A stretch of DNA of 64,000 nt from Terriglobia bacterium (GCA_020073215.1 JAIQFO010000001.1:310001-374000), one strand, 5' to 3'. Positions 26,501 to 35,675 are shown, numbered from the stretch's first letter. Numbers and translations: made by a program. The notes: generated by a model from the sequence alone, not told the origin.

Positions 26501-27310
26501 CTAAACGAAGAATTCTCCGCGACAGACCAGAGTCGCAGGTCCGCGCAGATGCACTTGGTCGTCCCAGCGCACCGTCTGCGCTCCTCCGGGCGCAATTACC
26601 GTCACCGGCGAAGTGACCCTGCCGCTCGCGATCGCCGCTACGGCTGACGCGCACGATCCTGTGCCGGAAGATTCGGTCTCTCCCACGCCCCGCTCAAACA
26701 GGCGGATCTCGATTTTGTTAGCGCCACGCACCATCACATACTCCACATTCGTGCCCTGCGGAAAATGCGGCTGCGCCGCGATCAGCGCCGCCTGCCGCTG
26801 CCATCCATCGTGAAAGTTTTCTACGAAAATTACGAAGTGCGGATTCCCCATCGAGACTTTTGTCCCCAGCGCGCGCACCCCCGCCGTCTCAATCAACAAC
26901 TGGGCGCCGACTTCGGGCTGGCCCATCTCCACTTCGAACTCAAACGTGGAGCTTTGCCGACTGACGAGGTGGCAGGTCTTCAGTCCGGCGCCGGTGCGCA
27001 CGACAACTTCCATCTTTTTGTTTGTGCGGTTCGAACAAATTTCCGCCGCTACACAGCGGGTGCCGTTGCCGGAAACTTCCGCCTCTGAACCATCGGCGTT
27101 GATCAGGCGTGCGTTTACGTCGGCTTCCGCATCCGGAAAGAGCCATTCCACGCCGTCGGCGCCCACTCCGCGATGGCGATCACACATCCGGCGAGTGAGC
27201 GCTCCGAGGTCACCAGAAGCGTGTGTGCCTTCCACCAATAGAAAATCGTTGCCGCAAGCCGACGCCTTGGTGAACGGGATTCGAGTGTTCTGCTGCTGCG
27301 GGCCGCTCAT
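26501..27310 (-). CDS. dapF: Diaminopimelate epimerase homologue with Ser at both catalytic Cys positions
   Basis: DapF interconverts LL- and meso-diaminopimelate for lysine and peptidoglycan by a two-base mechanism using two cysteines (Cys73 and Cys217 in E. coli). The 269-residue protein has all family blocks: ACGNDFLLVEG, HRGVGADGVEW, NADGSEAEVSGNGTRC, SMGNPHFVIF and ERGVGETESSGTGSC. At the two catalytic positions it has Ser80 (VSGNG, codon TCC) and Ser215 (SSGTG, codon TCC); the nearby Cys86 and Cys220 are not the catalytic positions. It may be a serine variant or have altered function. The start overlaps the upstream MgtC-like gene by 4 bases. Confidence 0.87.
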   Translation of the reverse strand: MSGPQQQNTRIPFTKASACGNDFLLVEGTHASGDLGALTRRMCDRHRGVGADGVEWLFPDAEADVNARLINADGSEAEVSGNGTRCVAAEICSNRTNKKMEVVVRTGAGLKTCHLVSRQSSTFEFEVEMGQPEVGAQLLIETAGVRALGTKVSMGNPHFVIFVENFHDGWQRQAALIAAQPHFPQGTNVEYVMVRGANKIEIRLFERGVGETESSGTGSCASAVAAIASGRVTSPVTVIAPGGAQTVRWDDQVHLRGPATLVCRGEFFV

Positions 27311-28014
27311 TCGTGTTCCGTGGTCCCAAGAGCCCTGACACTTTCAAACGCGGTCGATTCGTGCAGCCGGATGGAAAACGCAATCTGCTGTTCATGCTCG
27401 GAATCCACAGAAAACACCATGCGGAAATCCGGGGGGGCAGACGTGATGTGCACGCCTTGCATGGTGAGTTGCTCGGCGTCCAGAAGGCGGTTCACTTCGC
27501 GCAACATCCCATCCACATTGTGGCCCATCACTTCGTAGGTGGTAATCAGCGACTTCAGCGAGAAGGTGCGCTCCATTCCCCCCAGCACGACCAGCGCAAC
27601 CAGAATGATGCCGGTGGCGAAGACCGCTGTCAGATACAGGCCGCCGCCGGCAGCCATCCCGACCGAGGCCACGACGAACAGGGTCGCGGCTGTCGTCAGG
27701 CCGGTCACCGAGGCCCTTGCGTGCAGGATGGAACCGGCGCCGATGAAGCCGATGCCGGGGATGATCTGCGCTGCGATGCGGGTGTGATCGCCTCCCAGGG
27801 TGCTCGCGAGTTGGTTGGAAAGCACAGTGAACATCGCGGCGCCGAAACAGATGAACATATTGGTGCGCAGGCCGGCCGGTTTATGCCGCAGTTGCCGCTC
27901 CAGGCCAATGACGCCCCCAAGTATCGCCGCCAACACTAGTCGCGCCAGCGTCGAACTAAGTACCACGCCGAATTCATTCCGCAGCAGTTCGATGACTTGA
28001 TGGAATAAGTTCAT
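27307..28014 (-). CDS. MgtC/SapB-family membrane protein
   Basis: A 235-residue inner-membrane protein. About five hydrophobic segments fill residues 20-150, with the family motif GGVIGLERQLRHKPAGLRTNM and the block PGIGFIGAGSILH. The soluble C-terminal ~80 residues (YEVMGHNVDGMLREVNRLL) resemble an ACT-like fold. MgtC proteins are linked to survival at low magnesium and to inhibition of ATP synthase in some pathogens; here the role is unknown. The stop overlaps the dapF start, so the two are co-translated. Confidence 0.88.
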   Translation of the reverse strand: MNLFHQVIELLRNEFGVVLSSTLARLVLAAILGGVIGLERQLRHKPAGLRTNMFICFGAAMFTVLSNQLASTLGGDHTRIAAQIIPGIGFIGAGSILHARASVTGLTTAATLFVVASVGMAAGGGLYLTAVFATGIILVALVVLGGMERTFSLKSLITTYEVMGHNVDGMLREVNRLLDAEQLTMQGVHITSAPPDFRMVFSVDSEHEQQIAFSIRLHESTAFESVRALGTTEHE

Positions 28015-28127
28015 AGCAGCGCACCGGTTTCACCACCCCAGTCCGCGAAAAGCGCGCGGTCTCTCACGACCCGGAGCGAATTTTATCACCGCTATCCGGC
28101 GCTTTCTGTGCTGCCTGCCGGGAAGGG

Positions 28128-29948
28128 TTAACGCGATTGATTCGGGGCGCTCCGCGCCGCGTAAATGAGCGCATGCGGTTCACCGGTCGCGTGGATTACC
28201 GTCAGCAAGGTGAGGTGGGCTCGATTCACGCCTTGGTCCACCGCATCGCCCTCGAAGGCAATCACGAAATCGACGTAGCGCGGCGGATCGGCCAGGGTAC
28301 GCTCCCACAGGCCTTCCGGGTCCGAGGGCCGCTTCCACACGCGGTGATTTTCGCTATTCACCACCTGCCGCAGCGGGATCCCCGCCCGCTGCATGATACC
28401 CACATGTTCCCCGAGGTCCATCAGAAAGCGCGAATCCCGCGGGAATGTCTCGACCACACGCAACACCGCGGTATTCAGAGGGCTCTGGAGTCTCCAGTTT
28501 CTCTGTGCCTCCTGCAAACATTGCGGGCCCGCCTTCCAAAGCGAGATATAACTGACCAGCATCAGCGCGAATAGCACGGCGACCAGTTTGGCAGCGTGCC
28601 TCGCGGCCGGACGCAAGAGGAATGCAGACGCGGCCAGCAGTGCGGCCGAAACCGCGAACATGGGCAGCAACTGGAGTCCGTAGCGCTGATTGAAAGTGGC
28701 AAAGGGCCACCAGGTATGGACATGAATCGGCACCGAACCGTACGCAATTGAAATGGCGTAGAAGGGCAGCGGAATCCACAACAACAGCATTGGCGCCGAT
28801 TGCGACCGCAGTTTCCAGACTCCGAAAGCTGCGGCTACCAAGACCGCTGCCAGCCAGAAGCGGCCCCAGTTTCCCTCGGCCAGATTCAACTGCGCCGATT
28901 TCAAGAAATAGATGGCCGCGACCCGGGCACTGTGAAGTGCCGGGTTGGGCGCACCTACACGCTGCTCGATCGCCTTTGCCGAGTACGAACCGTTCGCAAA
29001 CTCCAGCGCGTTCCCATACACCACACCGTTGTAGACCAGCCAGAGGACGGGGACCACGGCGATGCCTAGCAGGAAGATCGCGGCCCGGCGCAGGTCGCGA
29101 TTTTGCCAATGCCGCAGCGCGATGACAAGGACGGCCGCTCCCATCACCGTCGCCAGAATCCATCCGTCGTAGCGCGTGAGTTCCGCGCCCGCCAGACACC
29201 AGGCACAGCGCGCCAGCAAGCGCGCGGGAGTTGGGTCGTCCCTACGGGACTTTGATAATTTGTCCGGCTCTACCCCGCGCTGAAGCCCTCCACCCCATCG
29301 CGCCAAAAGCGGGCGCGCTGGGGACCCCGGCGCGGGGCTAAGCTGGATCGCCCCTCCGGGGCTGGTTCTAAGCGCGCGTACGTTCGCCCCTCCGGGGCCG
29401 GCCTTGAGCGCGCGCAGGAATTCCGCGAAGTACACGACGGCCCAGATGAATAGCGCCAGATAGATTGATTCGGTCATGGCCGTCGCCTGCATGTAGATCA
29501 GGTTCGGATTCCCTCCATAGGCGAATGCCGCGGCCCACGCGCCCACTGTGGCGGACGAGTTCTTGCCCGGTTCCGTGCCTGATTCCGCGAGAAGACCGGC
29601 TTTTAACATGCCGCGCACCAGGCGGAACATCCCCATAACCCCGAGCACGTAGGCGATCATCGAAGGAATGGAACCGCCCAACCCGCTCTGCCACATTGAA
29701 TTTGACCAGATGAACGGGATCATCAGCAGATGAGGCAGCGGCAGCCAGACGGTTCCCAATTGCAATAGACCGGGCGTTTGCGAATCGAACACGCGTCGCG
29801 CGATATTGATGTGCGCGACGGCATCGCCATAGAGCAGAAGATCGCCTTGCTGAAAGTAATAAAGAAAGGAAAACACGGAAACCAGAACAGCGACTGCGGC
29901 CACGCGGGCCGGGCTGCGGTCGGGAACGGGGTTTGTCTTTTCCGTCAC
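28128..29948 (-). CDS. Polytopic membrane glycosyltransferase-like protein (GT-C/PMT type)
   Basis: A 606-residue membrane protein with roughly ten hydrophobic segments. The first extracytoplasmic loop has GDAVAHINIARRVFDSQTPG, with the acidic residue expected in GT-C glycosyltransferases that use lipid-linked sugars, and LGTVWLPLPHLLMIP follows. The acceptor is unknown. Residues about 183-243 are a low-complexity Gly/Pro/Arg insert (RALKAGPGGANVRALRTSPG) encoded by short hairpin repeats, apparently inserted in frame. The start at 29948 lies on the minus strand after a repeat-rich gap. Confidence 0.72.
   Translation of the reverse strand: MTEKTNPVPDRSPARVAAVAVLVSVFSFLYYFQQGDLLLYGDAVAHINIARRVFDSQTPGLLQLGTVWLPLPHLLMIPFIWSNSMWQSGLGGSIPSMIAYVLGVMGMFRLVRGMLKAGLLAESGTEPGKNSSATVGAWAAAFAYGGNPNLIYMQATAMTESIYLALFIWAVVYFAEFLRALKAGPGGANVRALRTSPGGAIQLSPAPGSPARPLLARWGGGLQRGVEPDKLSKSRRDDPTPARLLARCAWCLAGAELTRYDGWILATVMGAAVLVIALRHWQNRDLRRAAIFLLGIAVVPVLWLVYNGVVYGNALEFANGSYSAKAIEQRVGAPNPALHSARVAAIYFLKSAQLNLAEGNWGRFWLAAVLVAAAFGVWKLRSQSAPMLLLWIPLPFYAISIAYGSVPIHVHTWWPFATFNQRYGLQLLPMFAVSAALLAASAFLLRPAARHAAKLVAVLFALMLVSYISLWKAGPQCLQEAQRNWRLQSPLNTAVLRVVETFPRDSRFLMDLGEHVGIMQRAGIPLRQVVNSENHRVWKRPSDPEGLWERTLADPPRYVDFVIAFEGDAVDQGVNRAHLTLLTVIHATGEPHALIYAARSAPNQSR
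29348..29414. repeat. 36-base tandem repeat inside the glycosyltransferase gene
   Basis: TCGCCCCTCCGGGGCTGG followed by TTCTAAGCGCGCG (29348-29378) recurs at 29384-29414 with a few changes. Each copy has the palindrome GCCCCTCCGGGGC. The period is 36 bases, 12 codons, so the reading frame is kept. Confidence 0.75.
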
Positions 29949-30040
29949 TTTGCGCTCGCTGCGGGATTTGTCATGGATTAAGAATAGACCGCCTGGAGTT
30001 CATGGTGAGTGTTCGTGAACGAACTGCACCGGCCAAAGCT

Positions 30041-30098
30041 TGTCATCCCTTCGCCAGGGTTTGCGAACAGCAGGTCCTTCGCTTCGCTCAGGATGACA
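30041..30098. repeat. Inverted Family A repeats
   Basis: TGTCATCCCTTCGCCAGGGT faces GGTCCTTCGCTTCGCTCAGG, which is followed by ATGACA, between the glycosyltransferase and PfkB genes. It runs directly into the 24-base tandem repeat. Confidence 0.7.
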
Positions 30099-30186
30099 AG
30101 ATATCTCTATGCCGCTTTGACAAGATATATCTATCCTGCGATTACAAGGTGTATCTATGCTGCTTTGACAAGATATATGCCGCGAT
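30095..30186. repeat. 24-base tandem repeat, about four copies
   Basis: Units begin at 30095, 30119, 30143 and 30167 with the pattern GACAAGATATATCTATGCTG followed by CTTT; the fourth is truncated. Copies differ by a few bases. There are no unique spacers, so this is not a CRISPR array. Nothing else was seen in the 29949-30209 gap. Confidence 0.8.
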
Positions 30187-30209
30187 CTTGCGGGACACGA
30201 ATCGGGGTC

Positions 30210-31139
30210 TTATTCCAGGTGCGTCAGTTCGCGGAACAATTGAAAGCGTGCTTCGATTTCGCCGCGAGTAAGGTTCTGAAGGCGCTCGGTGCCGAAGCGT
30301 TCCACGGCAAACGATCCCATGACCCCGCCGTAGAACAGGGCGCGCTTCAGTACCTCGCGACTGATACCGCCGTCGCCCTGCGACGCGAGGTATCCCATGA
30401 ATCCGCCGGCAAAGGAATCGCCGGCGCCGGTGGGATCGATAACTTCTTCAATCGGCAACGCGGGCGCGCGAAACGGATGCGTTCCTATACCAAACGCTCC
30501 CTCGCGAAAAAAGATGGTCGCTCCGTATTCGCCATGCTTTACCACCAGCGCGTTCGGCCCCATGGAAATTACTTTTCTGGCCGCGCGCGGAAGATTCTTC
30601 TCCCCGGCCAGCATCTTGGTCTCGGTATCGTTGATGAGGAGAACGTTCACCAACTTCAAGGTTTCGGCCAGTTCTTTGGGCGTGCCCTTGATCCAGAAAT
30701 TCATGGTGTCGCCGCCCGTCAAGCGCACATCCTCCATCTCTAAGCGCACCGCCGATTGCAGGGTGGGGTGAATGTTGGCCAAAAAGAGAAACTGCGTGTC
30801 GGAATACTCTTTGGGAATTCTCGGCTGAAATTTCTCGAACACGTTCAGTTCGGTGAAGTCGGTCTTGGCTTCGTTCAGGTTGTCGAGATACTGTCCACCC
30901 CAGCGGAAGGTCTTCCCCGGAGTCCGTTCGATGCCGCGTGTGTCCACACCGCGCTTTTTCAGGACGGCCTCGTGTTCGGGCGTAAAATCGTCGCCCACGA
31001 CCGCTACTACGCGTACCTCCGTGAAGTAACTGGCGGCGAGCGCGAAATAGGTCGCGGCGCCTCCGAGGATGTCGCTCACTCGGCCGGAAGGCGTGGCAAT
31101 CGTGTCAAAGGCTACTGAACCAACTACCAGAATGCTCAT
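30210..31139 (-). CDS. PfkB-family sugar/nucleoside kinase
   Basis: A ribokinase-like fold kinase of 309 residues that should phosphorylate a sugar or nucleoside with ATP. The N-terminal glycine motif is DILGGAATYFALAA (near 23-36), and the C-terminal signature DPTGAGDSFAGGFMGYL carries the catalytic Asp (GAGD). It begins 83 bases downstream of the MTA phosphorylase gene on the same strand, and this pairing suggests a role in nucleoside or methylthioribose salvage. That is context inference only; PfkB substrate cannot be read from the motif. Confidence 0.88.
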   Translation of the reverse strand: MSILVVGSVAFDTIATPSGRVSDILGGAATYFALAASYFTEVRVVAVVGDDFTPEHEAVLKKRGVDTRGIERTPGKTFRWGGQYLDNLNEAKTDFTELNVFEKFQPRIPKEYSDTQFLFLANIHPTLQSAVRLEMEDVRLTGGDTMNFWIKGTPKELAETLKLVNVLLINDTETKMLAGEKNLPRAARKVISMGPNALVVKHGEYGATIFFREGAFGIGTHPFRAPALPIEEVIDPTGAGDSFAGGFMGYLASQGDGGISREVLKRALFYGGVMGSFAVERFGTERLQNLTRGEIEARFQLFRELTHLE

Positions 31140-31172
31140 GAGACTCCGTGAGGCGCTCGCTCGTCTTTAGAA

Positions 31173-31216
31173 CCGGGCGTCTTCGCCCGGCTGGGCGGGC
31201 GAGTCGCCCGCCCCCA
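31173..31216. repeat. Family B hairpins
   Basis: CCGGGCGTCTTCGCCCGG is followed by GGGCGGGCGAGTCGCCCGCC, two perfect hairpins between mtnP and the PfkB kinase. The family recurs near 12368, 18910, 33501 (inside a gene), 55562, 60617 and 62172. Confidence 0.75.
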
Positions 31217-31222
31217 CACCGA

Positions 31223-32086
31223 CTACTTCAAGTACTTGCCCAAGATCAACTGCAGTTTCTTTTTCGTTGCCGCCGGAATCTTGGCCGGATCGGTCAGGAT
31301 GGCACTCGCCAAGGCTCGCCCGCACTTACAGGACCGCGCCTTTGGCATCGCCGCTACCGTCGCCTTTACTACTTTCGCGCCGTTCTCGGCGTTCTTCACC
31401 AGCACGGAAACAATCTGCTCGACGGTCACGGAATCATGATGCGGATGCCAGCAGTCATAGTCGGTGACCATGGCGATGGTGACGTAACAGATCTCCGCTT
31501 CACGCGCGAGCTTCGCTTCCTGCAAGTTCGTCATGCCGATCACATCCGCGCCCCAACTGCGGTATACGTTCGACTCGGCCCTGGTCGAGAACTGTGGACC
31601 TTCCATACAGATGTAAGTGCCACCCAGCTTCCCGGTTACACCTGCAACCTGGCATGCGTCGCGGACTATCTTCGTCATTTCGCCGCACACCGGATCGCCA
31701 AACCCAATGTGCGCCACGATACCGTTGCCGAAGAAAGTGTCCACGCGATGCCGGGTGCGATCAAAAAATTGGTCGGGGATGACGAAATCGAGCGGCTTGT
31801 GTTCTTCCTTCAGCGACCCCACGGCCGAAACCGAAACAATACGTTCCACGCCCAGTTGCTTGAAGCCGTAGATGTTGGCACGGAAATTCAGTTCGCTGGG
31901 CAGCAGTTTGTGTCCGCGGGAGTGGCGGGCCAGAAATGCCACCTTGCGCCCGTCGAGAGTCCCCACGATGTAGGCGTCCGACGGATCTCCAAACGGCGTC
32001 TTCTGCACGATCTCGTGCGCGTCGCTGAAGCCCGGCATGTGGTACAGACCGCTGCCGCCGATAATGCCTATCTCTGCCTGATGCAA
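31223..32086 (-). CDS. mtnP: S-methyl-5'-thioadenosine phosphorylase
   Basis: Splits methylthioadenosine into adenine and methylthioribose-1-phosphate with phosphate, in methionine salvage. The 287-residue protein begins [15 protein letters not shown]. It carries the phosphate-binding [19 protein letters not shown] and the base/ribose-binding segment [15 protein letters not shown] with [15 protein letters not shown] and TDYDCWH. An AGGAG sequence lies about 10 bases before the ATG. A purine nucleoside phosphorylase of the same family is the alternative, but the motif set fits MTAP. The PfkB kinase is immediately downstream. Confidence 0.93.
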   Translation of the reverse strand: MHQAEIGIIGGSGLYHMPGFSDAHEIVQKTPFGDPSDAYIVGTLDGRKVAFLARHSRGHKLLPSELNFRANIYGFKQLGVERIVSVSAVGSLKEEHKPLDFVIPDQFFDRTRHRVDTFFGNGIVAHIGFGDPVCGEMTKIVRDACQVAGVTGKLGGTYICMEGPQFSTRAESNVYRSWGADVIGMTNLQEAKLAREAEICYVTIAMVTDYDCWHPHHDSVTVEQIVSVLVKNAENGAKVVKATVAAMPKARSCKCGRALASAILTDPAKIPAATKKKLQLILGKYLK

Positions 32087-32145
32087 ATGCGCTCCTGATT
32101 GGGCTTGAAATGACCGCGGAACTGGTGATTATACAAGACGGAAAC

Positions 32146-33654
32146 TTACGGCTTGGCGGGCGCGGCTTTCTCCAATGATTTTTCTTCCGGCCAGAAATCC
32201 CCCTCCACCCTTTTCGTTGTCTCGTCATCCAGACTTTCGCTGATCAGTACCGCATCGCCGCGGACTTCGATCATGACCACTCCTTCTTCGGTCAGCCAGG
32301 CATGACGTCCGCGCAGCGTGCGCCAGGAATCGACCGGCGGCGCGTCGTTCGCGACTTTGCCATCCGTTCCCAGGCCCTGTCGCTTCTGATACCGCGCGGC
32401 CAGGGATTTCGCATACACCGCCGCGAACTCCGCCGCTTTCGCCGGACTCGACCAGCGGGAAATATACAGCACGCCGATCGGCGCCGACTTATCTCCCTTC
32501 GGCTTGCCGGCAAAGTAATAACCGCCGCGCCACTCCGGATAGATCGCGTCGGCCTCATTGCGGCCCGCATATTGCTCAACCAACACATCAACGTCAAACT
32601 CTCCCATTGCGCCGATATCAAAGGGATCGTAGTCTTTGAAGTCTTTCTCCATGTCGATCAGCTTCAGCGGCTCGAGCTTCTCGTGCGCCAGATAGGTCTG
32701 CGGCTCCATGATTTCGCGCGTCGTTTTCGGAGGGTCCTTGAAGGCGCCCGCGTACGCCAGTTCCTTGCCGCCTGCTTGCAGGAGCGCAGCGGTGAAGTCG
32801 AGTCCGAAGCGATAGGGAAAGGTCAGCTCCTCTTTCAAAAAGATCGGAGCGTCGCGAAAGGCGGGAGAATCCGCCGTTCCCACCAGCATGCCCTGCTTAA
32901 GGGCTTCGACAATCTGGGGCGCGGTGAGCATCGTCTTTCCGGTCGGCGCCAACGAATAATCCATCAGCACCACCATCGCCTGACCCTCGATTACCGCTTG
33001 CCGCGCGGATGATTCTTCGTCCGTCACTATGTCAGCCGGACTGGGGTCATTCTTTTTGTTATCAGCGTTTTCTGTCGATCCCTTCATCCATTTCTCGATG
33101 CCAAAAGACTGGTCCTGGAGGGCGTGGGTCAGTTCGTGCGCGAGCACCGGCTTCTGCTGTTCTGCGTCCACCCAGTTCAGCAGATTCACCGTCTTTGTTT
33201 TGGCGTCGTAGTATCCGGCCACCTGCTCGCGCAGCATGGCCACCAGAAACTTGGAGAGGTCGAAGTCCCGCGGGATTAACCCGAACTTCTTCAGGACGGC
33301 CGAGGATCGCTCCAATCGCTTGGCGTCCTTGTCGTCCTTCATACTCTTCTCGATGTAGGACTGGACCTCGTCGCGCTTGGTCAGGCGGCGTTTCACCTTG
33401 TGCTCGATGGGCAGGCCCGTGTCTTCGCTGGCAAACTGCAGGATTTCGTCGACCGAGCGAAACAGTTCCTTTGCCTCTTTGGGCGAGACGATTTTTTCTT
33501 GTGTGGCGGGGGCGCCCTCGCCCGCGGGGGGCTGATCCTGCGATACCGCAACCGCCCCGCCCGCTGCTTGCCCCCAGAGCGTGCCAGCCAACAGCACGAG
33601 CAGAGCAAGTTCCGAAAACCATCCCCGGAGCTTCGCCGACTCTTTCATCTTCAT
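32146..33654 (-). CDS. Exported zinc metalloprotease-like protein (HExxH)
   Basis: A 502-residue protein with an N-terminal hydrophobic signal (about 13-30, LALLVLLAGTLWGQA). LAHELTHALQD at 171-181 is a gluzincin-type HExxH motif (His173, Glu174, His177), and EESSARQAVIEGQAMVV about 45 residues later offers the third ligand. The rest is not recognised. The short segment PPAGEGAPATQ near 42-52 is encoded by a Family B hairpin repeat lying inside the gene. Likely periplasmic or secreted; substrate unknown. Confidence 0.8.
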   Translation of the reverse strand: MKMKESAKLRGWFSELALLVLLAGTLWGQAAGGAVAVSQDQPPAGEGAPATQEKIVSPKEAKELFRSVDEILQFASEDTGLPIEHKVKRRLTKRDEVQSYIEKSMKDDKDAKRLERSSAVLKKFGLIPRDFDLSKFLVAMLREQVAGYYDAKTKTVNLLNWVDAEQQKPVLAHELTHALQDQSFGIEKWMKGSTENADNKKNDPSPADIVTDEESSARQAVIEGQAMVVLMDYSLAPTGKTMLTAPQIVEALKQGMLVGTADSPAFRDAPIFLKEELTFPYRFGLDFTAALLQAGGKELAYAGAFKDPPKTTREIMEPQTYLAHEKLEPLKLIDMEKDFKDYDPFDIGAMGEFDVDVLVEQYAGRNEADAIYPEWRGGYYFAGKPKGDKSAPIGVLYISRWSSPAKAAEFAAVYAKSLAARYQKRQGLGTDGKVANDAPPVDSWRTLRGRHAWLTEEGVVMIEVRGDAVLISESLDDETTKRVEGDFWPEEKSLEKAAPAKP

Positions 33655-33660
33655 ACCGAA

Positions 33661-33959
33661 TTGTCATCCCGAGCGGAGTACTCACCTTCGCGAAGCGAAG
33701 GCGAGTGCGGAGTCGATGGACCCCCAGCACGTGAGAGCCATCAAAGATCGTCAAAGCATTCTCAGCGCGCACTCCGATGTTAGCAGCACACGTGCACTAG
33801 GAGAACTCAGCACTGCCACGTAGGGGTCCTTCGACTCCGTAATGACACGCGGTTGCCCAGGGAGGGCCCTGACGCGGCTGGGGCCGTTAGAGGGGGTAGG
33901 GGTCCTTCGACTCCGCCGGAGCTTCACTTCGTGAAGTTCCGGCTCCGCTCAGGATGACA
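33661..33959. repeat. Repeat-filled intergenic region with Family A and composite copies
   Basis: The 334-base gap 33655-33988 holds a Family A inverted copy (33661-33723), a truncated GGTCCTTCGACTCCG copy (from 33825) and the second composite unit (33867-33959). No gene or promoter could be recognised. Confidence 0.72.
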
Positions 33960-33988
33960 GGGTTTGTTCGCGCGCAGCAGCGACGCAC

Positions 33989-35089
33989 TTATAACGAGGC
34001 CACTCTTTGCACCACCCACTCGCCCGCTTCGCGCGTGCCCAACTTTCCGCCGATGTCGGCCGTCGTTTTCCTCTGTCGCACCGCTTCGAGCACGGCAGCT
34101 TCGATCTTCTGCGCCTCGGCGGTCATTCCCAGGTGCGCCAGCATCATCGCCGCCGTCAGAATCGCGCCGAAAGGATTGGCGATGTCTTTCCCCGCAATCG
34201 GCGGGGCGGAGCCGTGCACGGGCTCGAACATCGACGTTTTCCCCGGATGCAGATTGCCGCTCGCGGCCATCCCCAGCCCGCCCTGCAATCCTGCCGCGAG
34301 ATCGGTGATGATGTCACCGAACATGTTGTTGGTTACGATGACGTCGAACCCGCGCGGATCGCGCACCATCTGCATGGCGAGCGCATCTACGTACATGTGC
34401 TGCGTCTCGATCCGCGGGTGATCTTTGGCAACTTCTTTGAACGTGCGTTGCCACAAGCCGCCGGCGTGCGTCATGGCGTTCGACTTGTCGCACATCAGCA
34501 CGCGCCGTCGTGGCGACCCATCGAGCTTCCGGTTGCTCGCGCAGTACTCGAACGCGTAGCGGATAATGCGCTCGACTCCCTTGCGCGTGTTGACGTCTTC
34601 CTGGATGGCGACTTCGTCCGGCGTTCCCTGCTTGAAGACTCCTCCCAGGTCGCCATAGACGCCTTCGGTATTCTCGCGAATCACGACGAAATCGAGGTCT
34701 CCTGGTTCCATGCCTTTGAGGGGGCAAAGCGACGCATCCAACAAGCGCACGGGGCGGACATTGGCGAACAGGTCCATTTGACGCCGCATGCCCAGCAGAA
34801 TTTCCCTGGCATGAATGTTGGAGGGCACGCGCGGATCGCCGAATGCGCCAACGAGGATGGCATCGAAATCCCGGGCTAGGGTGGTGAAGCCGTCTGGCGG
34901 GACCGTAAGTTTATCGGCGAGATAGCGGTCGGCTCCCCAGTCGAACGTCGTGAATTGTACCGCTGCACCAGCGGCTTCCATGACCTTTACCGCCTGCGGG
35001 ATAACTTCTTTCCCGATCCCGTCACCGGCAATCACGGCAATACGCTTGGTCGCCCTCACGCTCGCAACGTTAGCACAGCCTTGAATCAT
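33989..35089 (-). CDS. Isocitrate/isopropylmalate-family dehydrogenase
   Basis: NAD-dependent beta-decarboxylating dehydrogenase of 366 residues. Visible are the N-terminal AVIAGDGIGKEVIPQ, the substrate-phosphate loop region IRENTEGVYGDLGG, the metal site NNMFGDIITDLAAGLQGGLG and the NAD-binding signature EPVHGSAPPIAGKDIANP. The family includes 3-isopropylmalate, isocitrate, homoisocitrate and tartrate dehydrogenases. Overall similarity favours a LeuB-like enzyme, but no leuCD genes are nearby, so the substrate is left open. The start is uncertain; a GTG about 11 codons in would also fit. Confidence 0.88.
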   Translation of the reverse strand: MIQGCANVASVRATKRIAVIAGDGIGKEVIPQAVKVMEAAGAAVQFTTFDWGADRYLADKLTVPPDGFTTLARDFDAILVGAFGDPRVPSNIHAREILLGMRRQMDLFANVRPVRLLDASLCPLKGMEPGDLDFVVIRENTEGVYGDLGGVFKQGTPDEVAIQEDVNTRKGVERIIRYAFEYCASNRKLDGSPRRRVLMCDKSNAMTHAGGLWQRTFKEVAKDHPRIETQHMYVDALAMQMVRDPRGFDVIVTNNMFGDIITDLAAGLQGGLGMAASGNLHPGKTSMFEPVHGSAPPIAGKDIANPFGAILTAAMMLAHLGMTAEAQKIEAAVLEAVRQRKTTADIGGKLGTREAGEWVVQRVASL

Positions 35090-35170
35090 TCATAAACCCG
35101 GTAGATCGAGCATTGGCCGCTGAAAAACAGCGCGTCCGTGTTCACACGGTGCAAAGATGCCAAAAACTGT

Positions 35171-35557
35171 CTAGCTCTTTACGGCTATCCCCAGCATCTC
35201 AAAGCGTCCCTTTTTCAAAAGCGTGCCCGACCCGAGGAATGCGCGGGCGGGGAACTCGCGAGAGAACCGTTTCACATACTCCGCATTGAAGTGGTGCCAC
35301 AACGAAACATCGGGCGAATGGACCTGCACCCACACCAGGTCGTCCATGGTCATGCCGGCTTGGCGGAGCACAGCCTGGAAGCCATCGAATAGGAGATCGA
35401 TTTCGGCATCCATGCTCGCTGGCGCCTCACCCGTCGCCGGGTCGATGCCGATGCGTCCGGAGATGTATAGAGTATCGCCCACCAGGACGGCGTCGCTGAA
35501 AGGCAGGCCCGCAGGGCGATTGGGAAGATTGATGTAGCGCCGGGTCTGGGTTGACAA
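35171..35557 (-). CDS. RidA-family (YjgF) deaminase-like protein
   Basis: A TTG start at 35557 is chosen because AGGAGG lies 5 bases upstream; an in-frame ATG further up (35677) would add 40 residues unlike the family. The 128-residue product starts STQTRRYINLPNRPAGLPFS and has the RidA blocks VLVGDTLYISGRIGIDP, FDGFQAVLRQAGMTMDDLVWV and EFPARAFLGSGTL. RidA proteins hydrolyse reactive enamine/imine intermediates from amino acid metabolism. It is divergent from the DedA-rhodanese gene, with 118 bases between starts. Confidence 0.87.
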   Translation of the reverse strand: MSTQTRRYINLPNRPAGLPFSDAVLVGDTLYISGRIGIDPATGEAPASMDAEIDLLFDGFQAVLRQAGMTMDDLVWVQVHSPDVSLWHHFNAEYVKRFSREFPARAFLGSGTLLKKGRFEMLGIAVKS

Positions 35558-35675
35558 CGGTTCCTCCTGAGGTCGTACCACTGTAGCAGGAGTTCTTCCG
35601 CTCGAGCGAGGTGCGGTTCGAGTCAGGAGGGGTAGCCGTTTTGCGATTGGTATACTGAAGCAATCGTTTCTCACC

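Noticed and set aside
30095..30186. Tandem repeat considered as a CRISPR array
   Set aside because: Units are directly contiguous with no unique spacers, and no cas genes are present.
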